DNA of 64,000 nucleotides from assembly GCA_031262485.1 (NCBI GenBank), contig JAISHO010000035.1:1-64000 (forward strand), given 5' to 3'. The DNA is from Propionibacteriaceae bacterium. GTDB lineage: Bacteria > Actinomycetota > Actinomycetes > Propionibacteriales > Propionibacteriaceae. Under the pieces are notes generated by a model, which was not told the origin of the DNA, searched no databases, and saw only the letters and a list, made by a program, of their open reading frames with translations. Both the position numbers and the translations under genes were made by a program. Shown piece after piece: positions 29,062 to 39,138 of the stretch (positions are counted from its first letter, which is position 1; every line of letters begins with the position of its first letter).

Positions 29062-30949
29062 CCTCGCAGGCGAACTGTCCGGCTACGACATGGAGGGCTG
29101 GGCCAACGGCGGCGACACCGAAGCATGGAAACGCCTCGGCGCTCACGTCACCTCCGTCTACGACCACGACACCGGCGAACGCATCCCCGGGGTGCGCTTC
29201 TCGGTCTGGGCGCCCAACGCCCAGCGCGTCCTCGTCGAAGGCGACTTCAACTACTGGAGCGGCGACGACATGGTCAAGCTGCCCGGCACCGGGGTGTGGT
29301 CGCGCTTCATCGAGCAGCGCGGCTCCGGCACGAGCTACAAGTTCAAGGTCCTCGGCAGCGACGGCGTCTGGCGCGAGAAAGCCGACCCGATGGCGCAATT
29401 CTCCGAGACGGAGGGCCGGACGGCCTCGATCGTCTACGAGTCCCACTACCACTGGAACGATTCCGAGTGGGTCGAGAAGCGTTCCCAGTGGTCGCCCCAC
29501 AACGCGCCGATCAGCATCTACGAGCTCCACCTCGGCGGCTGGCGTCACGGCAAGGGGTATAGCGATGTCGCCGACGAGCTCATCGAGTACCTCTCCTGGC
29601 AGGGCTACACCCATGTCGAGTTCATGCCGTTGAGCGAGCATCCCTTCACCCCCAGCTGGGGCTACCAGGTGACGGGCTACTTCGCCCCAACTTCGCGCTA
29701 CGGCACGCCCGACGACTTGCGCTACCTCATCGACCGGCTCCACCAGGCCGGCATCGGCGTCATCATGGACTGGGTGCCGGGCCACTTCGCGACCGACGAC
29801 TGGTCGCTCGTCAAATTCGACGGCACCTCGCTCTACGAGCACGCCGACCCGCGCCAGGGCTACCACCCGGACTGGGGCACCTACATCTTCAATTTCGGGC
29901 GCAACGAGGTCAAGAGCTTTCTCGTCTCCAACGCCCTCTATTGGTGCCAGGAGTTCCACATCGACGGATTGCGCGTCGACGCCGTCGCCTCGATGCTCTA
30001 CCGCGACTACTCGCGCAACGAGGGCGAGTGGGTGCCGAACATCTACGGCGGGCGTGAGAACCTCGAGGCGATCGATTTCCTCAAATACGTCACGAGCCAC
30101 ATCACGAGCCGCTGCCCCGGCGTCATGATGATCGCCGAGGAGTCGACCTCGTTCCCCGGCATCTCGACTCCCGTCGATCAGGGCGGCCTCGGTTTCACCT
30201 TCAAGTGGAACATGGGCTGGATGAACGATTCGCTCGACTACCTCGCGCTCGACCCGATCTACCGCCAGTGGCACCACAACGACATAACCTTCGCCATGGT
30301 GTACGCCTATTCGGAGCACTTCGTCCTGCCGATCAGCCACGACGAGGTCGTCCATGGCAAAGGATCGATGATCAACAAGATCCCCCAAGACGATTGGCGC
30401 AAGTTCGCGACGCTGCGGGCCTTCTACTCCTACCAGTGGTCGTGGCCCGGCAAGCAGCTCATCTTCATGGGCTGCGAGTTCGGCCAGCGCAGCGAGTTCA
30501 ACGAGGAGAACTCGCTCGAGTGGTGGGTCTCGGATCTGTGGGGCCATCACGGCCTCCAGTACCTCTTCCACGACATGAACAACATCTACAAGAGCCGTCC
30601 GGCGATGTGGAGCAAGGATTCCGACCCGGTCGGGTTCCGCTGGATCGTCGGCGACGACTCCGCCGCCAACGTCTTCGCCTGGCTGCGGAGCGACGGCGAG
30701 GGGCACATGATCGCCTGCGTCACGAACTTCTCCGCCACCCCGCACGAGCGTTACCGCATCGGCTTGCCCGAGGCGGGCACATGGCGGGAGATCCTCAACA
30801 CGAACGCTTCGATGTATGACGGCACCGGCGACTACCAGAACGGGGTGATCGAGGCACTCCCTGAGGGGCATCGTGATTTCCCGGCCCATGTCGACCTCCG
30901 CATCCCGGCGCTCGGCAGCGTCTGGCTGGAGTTCACCCCGGCTGGCTGA
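29048..30949 (+). CDS. glgB: 1,4-alpha-glucan branching enzyme
   Basis: 633-residue GH13_9 branching enzyme that introduces alpha-1,6 branches. It has a CBM48 domain (RFSVWAPNAQRVLVEGDFNY), then YELHLGGWRHGKGY, MPLSEHPFTPSWGYQVTGYF, the nucleophile region FHIDGLRVDAVASMLYRDY, the acid region MMIAEESTSFP and the ISHDEVVHGKGS motif. It is shorter than the mycobacterial enzyme because the N1 domain is absent. AAGGAGCGCTC is the ribosome binding site inside the end of glgE. A strong terminator follows after 18 bases. Confidence 0.95.
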   Translation: MATYDLAGELSGYDMEGWANGGDTEAWKRLGAHVTSVYDHDTGERIPGVRFSVWAPNAQRVLVEGDFNYWSGDDMVKLPGTGVWSRFIEQRGSGTSYKFKVLGSDGVWREKADPMAQFSETEGRTASIVYESHYHWNDSEWVEKRSQWSPHNAPISIYELHLGGWRHGKGYSDVADELIEYLSWQGYTHVEFMPLSEHPFTPSWGYQVTGYFAPTSRYGTPDDLRYLIDRLHQAGIGVIMDWVPGHFATDDWSLVKFDGTSLYEHADPRQGYHPDWGTYIFNFGRNEVKSFLVSNALYWCQEFHIDGLRVDAVASMLYRDYSRNEGEWVPNIYGGRENLEAIDFLKYVTSHITSRCPGVMMIAEESTSFPGISTPVDQGGLGFTFKWNMGWMNDSLDYLALDPIYRQWHHNDITFAMVYAYSEHFVLPISHDEVVHGKGSMINKIPQDDWRKFATLRAFYSYQWSWPGKQLIFMGCEFGQRSEFNEENSLEWWVSDLWGHHGLQYLFHDMNNIYKSRPAMWSKDSDPVGFRWIVGDDSAANVFAWLRSDGEGHMIACVTNFSATPHERYRIGLPEAGTWREILNTNASMYDGTGDYQNGVIEALPEGHRDFPAHVDLRIPALGSVWLEFTPAG

Positions 30950-30961
30950 CCCACAACCTCG

Positions 30962-33900
30962 TCATCTCACCGCCGTCGTCGTCTTCCCGAGGGAGTCGAC
31001 GACGGCGGTGATCTTTTCCCTGCTCGCCGGACGCTCCAAGGCTTCGAAGCGGTCCTCGGCGACATGGTGGAATCCGGCGGCGATCCGCTCAAAGGGAACC
31101 TCGTGCGCCTGGGCCCAGGCCACGCGGTAGATCTCCAGCTGGAAAGGATCGGGAGGTCGTTTGCCCGTCTTCCAATCGACGACGAGGACGTCGGCGTCCC
31201 CGGGGATAAGACCTGGGATATGTTCATTGTCTTCACGCCGGAAGACGGCGTCGATCCGACCGCTGACGACATGGGAGCCGATCGGGGCGACGAAATCCCA
31301 TTCGACGGCGGCGGCGATAGCGGCGCCGAATCGCCCGCTGGTGAACCGTTCGATGAGCCCGGCGACGAGGGCGTCGTCGGATCCGTCCAGCTCAGGGTCG
31401 ACGCCCGACGGCAAAGGGTCCCAAGCCGGCTCGAGCGGCACGAGCGCGGGCGCGTGGAAATGCCGCTCGGCCCATTGGTGGAACCGTTGGCCGGCTTCGG
31501 AGCGACGGGACGGCTTGGCGGGCAGAGGCCGCAGGAGGGTTTGGGCCAGCCGATCGGGGTCAGTGGCGCCGAGCATGACCCTGCTGGTCGAGAGCGCGAC
31601 GGGCACCGGAGCGGTCGTCGTGGATCCGCGGTGGGAGCGTCGTTCCCGTTCGAGGGCGACGATGAGGCCGTCCCAGTGTTCGACCAGGATCGCCTCCTCC
31701 TCGCTGAGCGAGCCGAGGGCGGCGTCCGTGGTGGAGGCGACTGCCGCCATCTGCGGTGTCTCGACCCCCGAAGCCGGTGCGGCCCGACCCTGGTCCCTCA
31801 GTTCCCTCGGCTCTGCCACCGCGTCCGATTCCTCCGTGGGAAGGAACGATCGCACGAGGTCGGCGGCCGCGTGGCGGCGCCGCCAGGTCGCCTCGTCGAG
31901 TTCGATCGGCCAATCGCGGGCTGCTTCCTGAACCGATTGCGGGTTGCTCTCCCCCGGTTCGGGAACGGGGCCGGCGGTCCCGAGCCGACCGGCCGCCTCC
32001 GCGAGAACGAGGTAGTAAGGCGAGGGCTGGGCGGGTTTGGCGAGGTGAGGTTTCCAGCGATGGGTGGTGGCGACGATCCGACGGCGGGCCCGGGTGACGG
32101 CGACGTAGGCGAGCCGGTCCTCGCTACGACGGAGATCGGCTTTGAGCTCATCGGCGAAGGAGGCGAGGGAGCTGTCGGTGACGTCGCCGATCTGAGGCAG
32201 GGAGAGGGCGTCGCCGCGCACCGCGGTGGGCAGCGCCGAGGGGGTGCGCAAGGGGTTGTCACGCATCCGGTCGGTGGGGAAAGCTCCGCTGATGAGTCCG
32301 GGCAGGTAGACGATCGGCCACTCCAACCCCTTCGAGCGATGGATGGTGGTCAGGGTGATGGCGTCGGGCCGCGCGCGCAGCCCTTGGTCGAGGCCGTCAC
32401 CGAAGGCGATCTCGGCGTCGAAGTAAGCCACGAGCCCCGCCACCGTCGCCGTCGGATCCGCCTCCGTGTAGGCGGCCACGACGCTGGTGAAGGCCTCCAC
32501 CTGGCGGCGGGCGGCCGCAGGATCGTCGGCCACCTCGACTTCGATCCGGGCCCCGATCCGGGCGATGATCCGGGCGACCGTCTCATCGGCCGGGCGGGCC
32601 CGCCACCGGCTGATGGTGGCGATCTCCTCGGCGCAGGCCCGGAAGCGGCGCCGGGCCTCGGCGCTGAAAGGACCGGAGCCAGGATCGGCCAAGGCGTCGG
32701 CCAGCACGACCGTCTCCCCCTCTCCGGCCAGCTCGGCGGCCCGCCGTCCCAGCCGGGCGAGGTCGCGCCGCCCGATCCGCCAACGCGGGCCGGTCAGGAG
32801 CGCGACGAGAGCGGTGTTATCGGAGGGATCCTCGACCAGACGCAGGAGGGTGACGATCTGCGCCACGATCCCGACACCGAGGAGCCCGCCCAACCCGACG
32901 ATCTCCACCGGGAAGCCCCGGGCGGTGAGCGCGTCGTAAAGGGGAGCGATCTCGCTGTTGCGGCGCACGAGGAGCGCGATCTCCCCCCACGAGGCGCCCT
33001 GGCCGGCCACCGTTTCGAGACTGTCGCCGATCCAGGCGATCTCGTCGTCCCAGGTGAGGAAACCGGCGGTCTCGATCTCGGCGGGAGCCGTCCCGGGCGG
33101 AGTGCGCAAGAGCTGCCCCGGCCCGGCTCCGGCCGCCGCTCCGGCTTCGCGCAGGGGGGCGGCGATGTCGTTGGCGGCCGCGCAGATCTCCGGCCCGGAA
33201 CGTCGGTTGAGCGTCAACCCGAAACGGTTCCCGCCCACCCCTGTCGTCTCCTCCCCCCTCGGCTGGGACCGATCAGCGATGGAGGAGCCACAGGAAGCGG
33301 ATCGCTGGCTAGTGTCGGGAAAGGCTTGTTCGAAAGCGAAGATCGTGTCGGCGGCGGCGCCCCGCCACCCGTAGATCGCTTGGAAAGGATCGCCCACGGC
33401 CGTCACCGGGAAGCCCGCTGCGCCGGCCCCGGCGGCGACGCCGAACAAGGCGGCGAGGAGGTCGACTTGGACGGTCGAGGTGTCTTGGTATTCGTCGAGG
33501 AGGACGACGCGGTGGCGCTCCCGCAGCGTTTCCCCGGCGACGGGGACCGTCTCGGCGATGGTGGCGGCTTCAGCCATGAGATCGGCGAACTCGACGACCC
33601 CCAGTTCCTCCTTCCGGGCCCGATAGGCGATACGGAGCTCCAGCAGTTCGCGCCGCTGTTCGACGACCTCGATGGCTTTGGCGACACTGGCGTAGATCCG
33701 GCCGTTGCGGTTGAGCGGGGCGGCCTGGCAACGGCGGAGCAAGCTGGCGGCGTCGTCGAGCAGGCGGGCGTCGGTGACGCGATGGGAGGTCATGGCGGAG
33801 TCGAGGTCGAGGACGCGCCCGGCGATCGTGGCCGGCGTGAGATCGGCCAGGGCTTCGATCCGCCCATCGAAGGCGCGCAGGACGTCGAGGACGATCTGAT

Positions 33901-34318
33901 AGCGCCGGGCGTCGGCGATGAGCCGGCGGGAGGGATCGGCGCCGAGGTAGAGGCCGAACTCGTCGACGACGCTCTTAGCGAACGCGTCATAGGTGGACAC
34001 GACCGGCGAGGCCGCGTCACCGCCGTCGAACCCGGCCCGGCTCAAGGCCGATCGCACCCGATCGGCGAGCTCATGGGCGGCTTTGCGGGTGAAGGTCAAC
34101 CCGAGCACCTGATCCGGCGTCACCGCTCCACTGCCGACGAGCCAGACGACCCGGGCCGCCATGACCGTCGTCTTCCCGGTGCCGGCGCCGGCCACGATGA
34201 CCCCCGGCGCCAGCGGGGCCGTGGCGGCCGAACGCTGCTCGTCGGTGAGATCGAGGCCGAGCACGGCGCAGAGATCCTCGGCTCCGCGCAACACCGGTGG
34301 CTGATTCCTTGACGTCAT
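30962..34318 (-). CDS. adnB: ATP-dependent helicase-nuclease subunit AdnB
   Basis: 1118-residue subunit of the actinobacterial AdnAB machine, which unwinds and resects double-strand breaks for recombination. UvrD-type motifs are intact: Walker A VAGAGTGKTTVMAARV, motif II VVLLDEYQDTS, motif III VGDPFQAIYGWRGA, motif V TIHRSKGLEWPIVYLP, motif VI YVAVTRARRR. The C-terminal RecB-family nuclease has GRIDAVF, LVVDWKTGKRP and QLEIYRVAWA, carrying the metal-binding Asp and the Asp-x-Lys pair. This is the presumed active motor. It overlaps adnA by four bases. Confidence 0.93.
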   Translation of the reverse strand: MTSRNQPPVLRGAEDLCAVLGLDLTDEQRSAATAPLAPGVIVAGAGTGKTTVMAARVVWLVGSGAVTPDQVLGLTFTRKAAHELADRVRSALSRAGFDGGDAASPVVSTYDAFAKSVVDEFGLYLGADPSRRLIADARRYQIVLDVLRAFDGRIEALADLTPATIAGRVLDLDSAMTSHRVTDARLLDDAASLLRRCQAAPLNRNGRIYASVAKAIEVVEQRRELLELRIAYRARKEELGVVEFADLMAEAATIAETVPVAGETLRERHRVVLLDEYQDTSTVQVDLLAALFGVAAGAGAAGFPVTAVGDPFQAIYGWRGAAADTIFAFEQAFPDTSQRSASCGSSIADRSQPRGEETTGVGGNRFGLTLNRRSGPEICAAANDIAAPLREAGAAAGAGPGQLLRTPPGTAPAEIETAGFLTWDDEIAWIGDSLETVAGQGASWGEIALLVRRNSEIAPLYDALTARGFPVEIVGLGGLLGVGIVAQIVTLLRLVEDPSDNTALVALLTGPRWRIGRRDLARLGRRAAELAGEGETVVLADALADPGSGPFSAEARRRFRACAEEIATISRWRARPADETVARIIARIGARIEVEVADDPAAARRQVEAFTSVVAAYTEADPTATVAGLVAYFDAEIAFGDGLDQGLRARPDAITLTTIHRSKGLEWPIVYLPGLISGAFPTDRMRDNPLRTPSALPTAVRGDALSLPQIGDVTDSSLASFADELKADLRRSEDRLAYVAVTRARRRIVATTHRWKPHLAKPAQPSPYYLVLAEAAGRLGTAGPVPEPGESNPQSVQEAARDWPIELDEATWRRRHAAADLVRSFLPTEESDAVAEPRELRDQGRAAPASGVETPQMAAVASTTDAALGSLSEEEAILVEHWDGLIVALERERRSHRGSTTTAPVPVALSTSRVMLGATDPDRLAQTLLRPLPAKPSRRSEAGQRFHQWAERHFHAPALVPLEPAWDPLPSGVDPELDGSDDALVAGLIERFTSGRFGAAIAAAVEWDFVAPIGSHVVSGRIDAVFRREDNEHIPGLIPGDADVLVVDWKTGKRPPDPFQLEIYRVAWAQAHEVPFERIAAGFHHVAEDRFEALERPASREKITAVVDSLGKTTTAVR
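30968..31016 (+). terminator. Intrinsic terminator of the glg operon, inside the end of adnB
   Basis: CACCGCCGTCGTCG (30968-30981) pairs perfectly with CGACGACGGCGGTG (30997-31010), followed by ATCTTTT. It lies entirely within the last codons of the convergent adnB, so the same bases code for the AdnB C-terminus and terminate glgB transcription. Confidence 0.8.
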
Positions 34319-37300
34319 GGTGTGTCCCCCTCACCAGTGTAGGCAGGGCATCCGGCGGTGAAGGCGCACCAACGGCAGGCCTGGCCGCGCAACGCCCAGA
34401 AGCGTTCCCGGGCGATGATCCGGGCCCCGACGGCGAGTTGATGGTCGATCCAGGTCGGATGATCGTGTTGGCCGCCGATCGCGGCCACATCAGCGTCGTC
34501 GAGCACACTCGTCGACGGTTCGTCGGCGAGGTGAGGCGTCTCCCCCAGCGCGTCCTGGGTGGCGACCTTCGGCAGAGGGGAACCGGTGCGGGCCTCGGCG
34601 GCGAGGAAGACGAGGTCGGCTCCCCCAGGCGGCTCGGCCCCGATCCCTTCGACCGCGCCGTGGAGGATCGCCCACTGGTAGATCGCCGCCTGGTGATGAC
34701 GAGCGGTTTGAGGGCCGCTCGGAACGTGACGGCCGGTTTTGAAGTCGACGGCGCGGAGCCGCCCGGCCTCATCGCGTTCGATCCGGTCGATCCGCCCGAC
34801 GACCTCGACCGCCACTCCCTGGGCGCTCGTGAGCCTTCGGAAGGGAACTTCGACACCGACGACGTCTCGCCGGCTGGCCGCCTCGCGGGCCTCGTAGCGC
34901 TCCAGCATCGACAAGGCTCTCTCTTGAGCGATCCGGGCTTGCCAAGCCGAGTCGAAGGTGAACTCGTCCCAGCGATCGAGCAGACGCAGGCGAGCCGCTT
35001 CCGCGCTCAACGTTCCCTCGGCGCGTTCTTGGACGCAGGCGTGGACGAGCGTGCCGACAGCGGCGGCCGGGCCGGCGTCCCGGCGCAACCGGGCCCGTCG
35101 GGTGAGGAACCACTGCCGCGGACAGGCGATGAGATCGGCCACATCGCTGCCGCTGAGACGGATCGGAGGCGCCGATCCCTCCGGATATCCCCAAGCCGAC
35201 GACGCGTCTATCGCCAGCGAATCGTCCGTCGGTTCGCGAGAAGGAGTGGGCGCCAAGCTCAGGCCTGGTTCACGGTCGCCCCCGCCCTGTTCGGCGACGT
35301 CGTCACCGGCGCCGCTGAGCGGACGCGACCACCACCAACGTTGTGGATGGGCGGAGGGCACGACGGCTCCCCTGTCGTCAGACCACTGGGCCAACGCGGC
35401 CAGGCGGCGGGCGGCCTCCTGGCGCAACCGGGGCGAGGTGGCGTCATCCTCGCACACCCGGCGCAAGGCTCCGGCCAATCCGGCGGCGTCGACGGGGGCC
35501 GTCGGCCGGGCCGGAACCCGAGTGAGGGGAAGGCCGAGTTCGGCGATGAGACGGGAGGGTTCCTCCGGCTGATCGGTCGTGTTCTCGACGGCGGTGACGA
35601 GAAGACGATGCGAGGCCCGGGTCACCGCGAGGGCGAAGAGCCGGCGTTCGGCGACGACGCGTTCGGCCGGCGTCGGATCGTCGAGCGCCGGGTCGAGCCC
35701 GGAGAGGTCGAAGAGACTGTGCGGACTGCCGAGAGCTGGCCACACCCCCTCTTGGACCTGGGCGACGACGACGAGGGGCCATTGACGACCCTGGGCCCGG
35801 TGGACTGTCGTCAAGGTGACCCCGTCGGCGACATCGACGGCGGTGCGGGGCAGGTCTTCGGGCACGACCCGCCCCTCGACCGCTTCGACGAGCGCGGCGG
35901 CCCCGGTGGGAGCGGGAAGATCGGCCCAGACCGCGGCGAGATCGAAGAGGGCGACGACGGCGTCGAGATCACGGCTGGCCCGCCGGGCGGAGGCTCCGCC
36001 CCGGGCGATCGCGGCGAGGAGGTCTTCCTGCCAGTGGCTGGCCGACCACAGCGACCACAGCAGATCGCCGACGCTCGCCCCCGACGTGCCGCGTCGGCGC
36101 GCTTCCGCGATCACCGCGCCGACGCGTTCGAGCCGGGCCCGCAGCGTTCCGGGTGGCAGCGCCTGGGCCACCGCCTCCAGATCGAAAGCCTCCGTCGCGT
36201 TCTCGGCGGCGGCCCGGCGGCGCACCCGCGACCACTCCACTCCGTCGAACCCGCCGAGGGGGGATGTCAGGAGGCGTTCGACCATCTCCCAGGTGCTGTC
36301 TCCTTCGGCCAACGCGATGGTCAACCCGGCGAGAAGCGCTCGGGGCGCCGGCTCGGCCCGCAAGGTGATCTCGTCACCCGCCACCGCGACGGGGATCTGG
36401 GCGGCGGCCAAGGCCTGGGCCAGGGCGGGCAGCCGGCCTTTCGAGCGGACGAGGATCGCCATCTCGCTCCAGGCCAGGCCTCCGCTGAGGCGAGCCTGGC
36501 GCAGGTGGTGGGCGATGAGGGCCGCTTCATCGCCCGCGGATTCGGCGAGGAGGACGTCGATCGAACCAGGGCGTCGCGTCTCGATGGCGCGATACTCCCT
36601 CGCCACCGCCGCGGGCATCCCCCCAGGAACGGGAAGACGCGCTTCCACCCGGGCGGCGGCCTCGGCCACCGCGGCCGGCAGACGATGGCTCACCGTCAGC
36701 ACCGCGCTGTCGGCGCCGACCCCGGCCCGCCCTGACTGCGCCCCCGATTTCTCCCCGAGCGCCGAGGAGCTGAGATCGAATCCGAGACTCATCGCCACCC
36801 CTCGGAAGGTGTTGACGAGGTGATCCGGATCGGCGAACGCGGTGATCCGGCGTTGGGGCCCGGCCAAGGCCTCGAGGAGCCGGCGTTGCGTGGCGTCCAT
36901 CTCCTGATAATCGTCGGCCAACACCCAGGCGATCTCGGCGCGCACGGCCTCACCGGCCTCGGCGTCCTCGAGCAGGCCGATCCCCCGTTCCATGAGACCG
37001 CCGTGGTCGAGCGCCCCCTCGAGCGCGATGACGTCGAGATAGAGATCGAAGAACTCGGCCAAGGCCGCCCACTCAGCCCGCCCCTGACGCTCCGCCTGGC
37101 GCGCCACCTGCTGAGGGGGGATTCCCGAGCGCTCGAGCGCGCCGATGACTTCGCGCACCTGAGCGGCGAAGACCGGCGAGCGGCGGGCCGACTCCCACGG
37201 CTCGGGCCAGGCCCCAGGAGCTTGGCCGGCCAGCAGATGACGGATGTGGGTGTCTTGACGAGCCGCCGTCAGCAACCAGACGGCCCGCTCACCGGCGGTC

Positions 37301-37656
37301 TGGGGCTGATCGAAGCGGGTGACCAGGGAGAAGCACAGCCCGTGCAACGTCGTCACAAGGATCCGGGCCGCCTGCCCGGGAGCCTGGGCCGCGATCGCGG
37401 CGCGCGATCCGGCGGCGGCCCGGCGCGACCCGGCGACGACGACGACCCGCTGCCCCGAGGAAGCCTCACCAGCCCGGGCGATCGCGGCCGCTTGGCAGAC
37501 CGTCGTCTTGCCCGTGCCCGCACCGCCCAACACGAGGAGAGGACCCCCACGATGGGCGACCACCCGGCGTTGTCGCTCCGTCAACGGAACCGGCGCCGGC
37601 GGGCTGACCGGCGGCGCCAGGTGGAAGACGCCGGCGGAGGTGGCGCAGGATCTCAT
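34315..37656 (-). CDS. adnA: ATP-dependent helicase-nuclease subunit AdnA
   Basis: 1113-residue partner of AdnB. Walker A is complete (LVLGGAGTGKTT), but motif II reads VLADDYQEMD in place of DEYQD, so the catalytic Glu is Asp. The C-terminal nuclease keeps GRIDRIERDE, AVDFKTGR and the HHQAAIYQW segment. An AddB-like 4Fe-4S site is formed by Cys in IACPRQWF and by the terminal CRWCAFTAGCPAY. In mycobacteria the AdnA motor is also the weaker one. It is the first gene of the pair. The ATG at 37656 lacks a clear ribosome binding site, so the start could differ. Confidence 0.9.
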   Translation of the reverse strand: MRSCATSAGVFHLAPPVSPPAPVPLTERQRRVVAHRGGPLLVLGGAGTGKTTVCQAAAIARAGEASSGQRVVVVAGSRRAAAGSRAAIAAQAPGQAARILVTTLHGLCFSLVTRFDQPQTAGERAVWLLTAARQDTHIRHLLAGQAPGAWPEPWESARRSPVFAAQVREVIGALERSGIPPQQVARQAERQGRAEWAALAEFFDLYLDVIALEGALDHGGLMERGIGLLEDAEAGEAVRAEIAWVLADDYQEMDATQRRLLEALAGPQRRITAFADPDHLVNTFRGVAMSLGFDLSSSALGEKSGAQSGRAGVGADSAVLTVSHRLPAAVAEAAARVEARLPVPGGMPAAVAREYRAIETRRPGSIDVLLAESAGDEAALIAHHLRQARLSGGLAWSEMAILVRSKGRLPALAQALAAAQIPVAVAGDEITLRAEPAPRALLAGLTIALAEGDSTWEMVERLLTSPLGGFDGVEWSRVRRRAAAENATEAFDLEAVAQALPPGTLRARLERVGAVIAEARRRGTSGASVGDLLWSLWSASHWQEDLLAAIARGGASARRASRDLDAVVALFDLAAVWADLPAPTGAAALVEAVEGRVVPEDLPRTAVDVADGVTLTTVHRAQGRQWPLVVVAQVQEGVWPALGSPHSLFDLSGLDPALDDPTPAERVVAERRLFALAVTRASHRLLVTAVENTTDQPEEPSRLIAELGLPLTRVPARPTAPVDAAGLAGALRRVCEDDATSPRLRQEAARRLAALAQWSDDRGAVVPSAHPQRWWWSRPLSGAGDDVAEQGGGDREPGLSLAPTPSREPTDDSLAIDASSAWGYPEGSAPPIRLSGSDVADLIACPRQWFLTRRARLRRDAGPAAAVGTLVHACVQERAEGTLSAEAARLRLLDRWDEFTFDSAWQARIAQERALSMLERYEAREAASRRDVVGVEVPFRRLTSAQGVAVEVVGRIDRIERDEAGRLRAVDFKTGRHVPSGPQTARHHQAAIYQWAILHGAVEGIGAEPPGGADLVFLAAEARTGSPLPKVATQDALGETPHLADEPSTSVLDDADVAAIGGQHDHPTWIDHQLAVGARIIARERFWALRGQACRWCAFTAGCPAYTGEGDTP

Positions 37657-37829
37657 GCCACCATCGAATCAGATAGCTCGGACATCGCCCCGGACCCGCT
37701 CCGGAGACGTCCCCTGACGCGGCTGATCGGGGCGACCCTGAACCACACCGCCGCCGTCGGTCCCCAGACTTCGTCGAGCCCAGTACGATGACGGGTGGAC
37801 AGCGAAGTAATTCAGATCAGGAGTTCTCC

Positions 37830-39074
37830 ATGAGCGATCCGCTCTCGCTCGGCGCCGCCGCGCCGGCCCCATTGACGCCTCCCACATCCGCCCCGATGCT
37901 GAGCTTGGAGCCGCAGGCGCCTGTCGCCGCCGTCACCGAGACCCAGGCCCCGGAGATGGCGCCACGGGTCGAAGCCTCCCAGGTGCCCGTCCTCGACGAG
38001 AAGGTGGCCCAGTTCATGACGGCCATCGAACAGGCCGAGACGAAATCGCCCGAGTTCACCGCCCAGGCCGACGCCGTCCGCGCCATGGGAGACACCGATA
38101 TCCGCAGGGCCGCCGAGACCTCCAACCGCCTCCTCACCACTCCGGTCAAGGCGATGCGGGAAGGGGGCCTGACGGAAGGCTCGAGCGTGGGGCAGACCCT
38201 CATGGATCTGCGCCGCACCGTCGAGAGTCTCGACCCCCACGCCGAGAAGTCGTTCTCCAAGAAGCTCTTCGGCATCATCCCCTTCGGCAACAAGGTCGAG
38301 AACTACTTCCGCAAGTATCAGTCGTCCCAGCAGCACCTCAACGCCATCCTCCACGCGCTGCGCTCCGGGCAAGACGAACTGACGAAAGACAACGTCTCTC
38401 TCAATATGGAGAAGCAGCACCTCTGGCAGACGATGGGGCGGCTCAACCAATACGTCTACATCGCCGAGAAGCTCGACGCCCAACTCGATCAGCGCGTCCG
38501 TGAGCTCCAGATCACCGATCCGGAGCGAGCCAAGGCTTTGAGCGAGGACGTCCTCTTCTACGTCCGTCAAAAGCATCAGGATCTCCTCACCCAGCTGGCC
38601 GTCTCGATCCAGAGCTATCTGTCGATCGACATCATCATCAAGAACAACCTCGAACTCATCAAGGGCGTGGACCGGGCGTCGACGACGACGGTGGCGGCCC
38701 TGCGCACCGCCGTCATCGTGTCCCAGGCGATGAGCAACCAGAAGCTCGTCCTCGATCAGATCACCGCCTTGAACCAGACGACGTCGACGATGATCCAGAG
38801 GACCTCCGAGATGCTCAAGGAGAATTCGGCCGCCATCCAGGAGCAGGCCGCCAGCTCCTCTGTCGGCATCACGCAGCTGCAAGAGGCTTTCAAGAACATC
38901 TATGCCACGATGGATTCGATCGATCAGTTCAAGGCCAAGGCGCTCGTCAACATGGGCCAGACGATCAACGTCCTCGAAGGCGAGGTGTCCAAATCACGGG
39001 CCTATCTCGACCGTGCCCGGTCGGCCAACCCGCAGATCGACGCGACGATGCAGAATATGAACGAGTTGCGGTGA
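37830..39074 (+). CDS. TelA/KlaA family protein
   Basis: 414-residue soluble, almost entirely helical protein of the TelA family, first known from tellurite-resistance plasmids and often linked to envelope stress. Typical segments are SFSKKLFGIIPFGNKVENYF, YQSSQQHLNAILHALRSGQD, VRQKHQDLLTQLAVSIQSYL and the ATTTVAALRTAVIVSQAMS-like stretch near residue 290. A Pro/Ala-rich leader of about 50 residues precedes the domain. AGGAG lies six bases before the ATG. It begins a nine-gene same-strand cluster that runs to 49.3 kb and ends with the FHA-domain gene. Confidence 0.9.
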   Translation: MSDPLSLGAAAPAPLTPPTSAPMLSLEPQAPVAAVTETQAPEMAPRVEASQVPVLDEKVAQFMTAIEQAETKSPEFTAQADAVRAMGDTDIRRAAETSNRLLTTPVKAMREGGLTEGSSVGQTLMDLRRTVESLDPHAEKSFSKKLFGIIPFGNKVENYFRKYQSSQQHLNAILHALRSGQDELTKDNVSLNMEKQHLWQTMGRLNQYVYIAEKLDAQLDQRVRELQITDPERAKALSEDVLFYVRQKHQDLLTQLAVSIQSYLSIDIIIKNNLELIKGVDRASTTTVAALRTAVIVSQAMSNQKLVLDQITALNQTTSTMIQRTSEMLKENSAAIQEQAASSSVGITQLQEAFKNIYATMDSIDQFKAKALVNMGQTINVLEGEVSKSRAYLDRARSANPQIDATMQNMNELR

Positions 39075-39138
39075 CGCACAGCTGGGCATGACCCGGCCGC
39101 CGCCCGTTGTGGAACGCCGAAAGTGAGGGTGAGGGCCT

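Noticed and set aside
31064..34312. Very long plus-strand frame opposite adnB
   Set aside because: Antisense shadow with no domain pattern; adnB carries all helicase and nuclease motifs.
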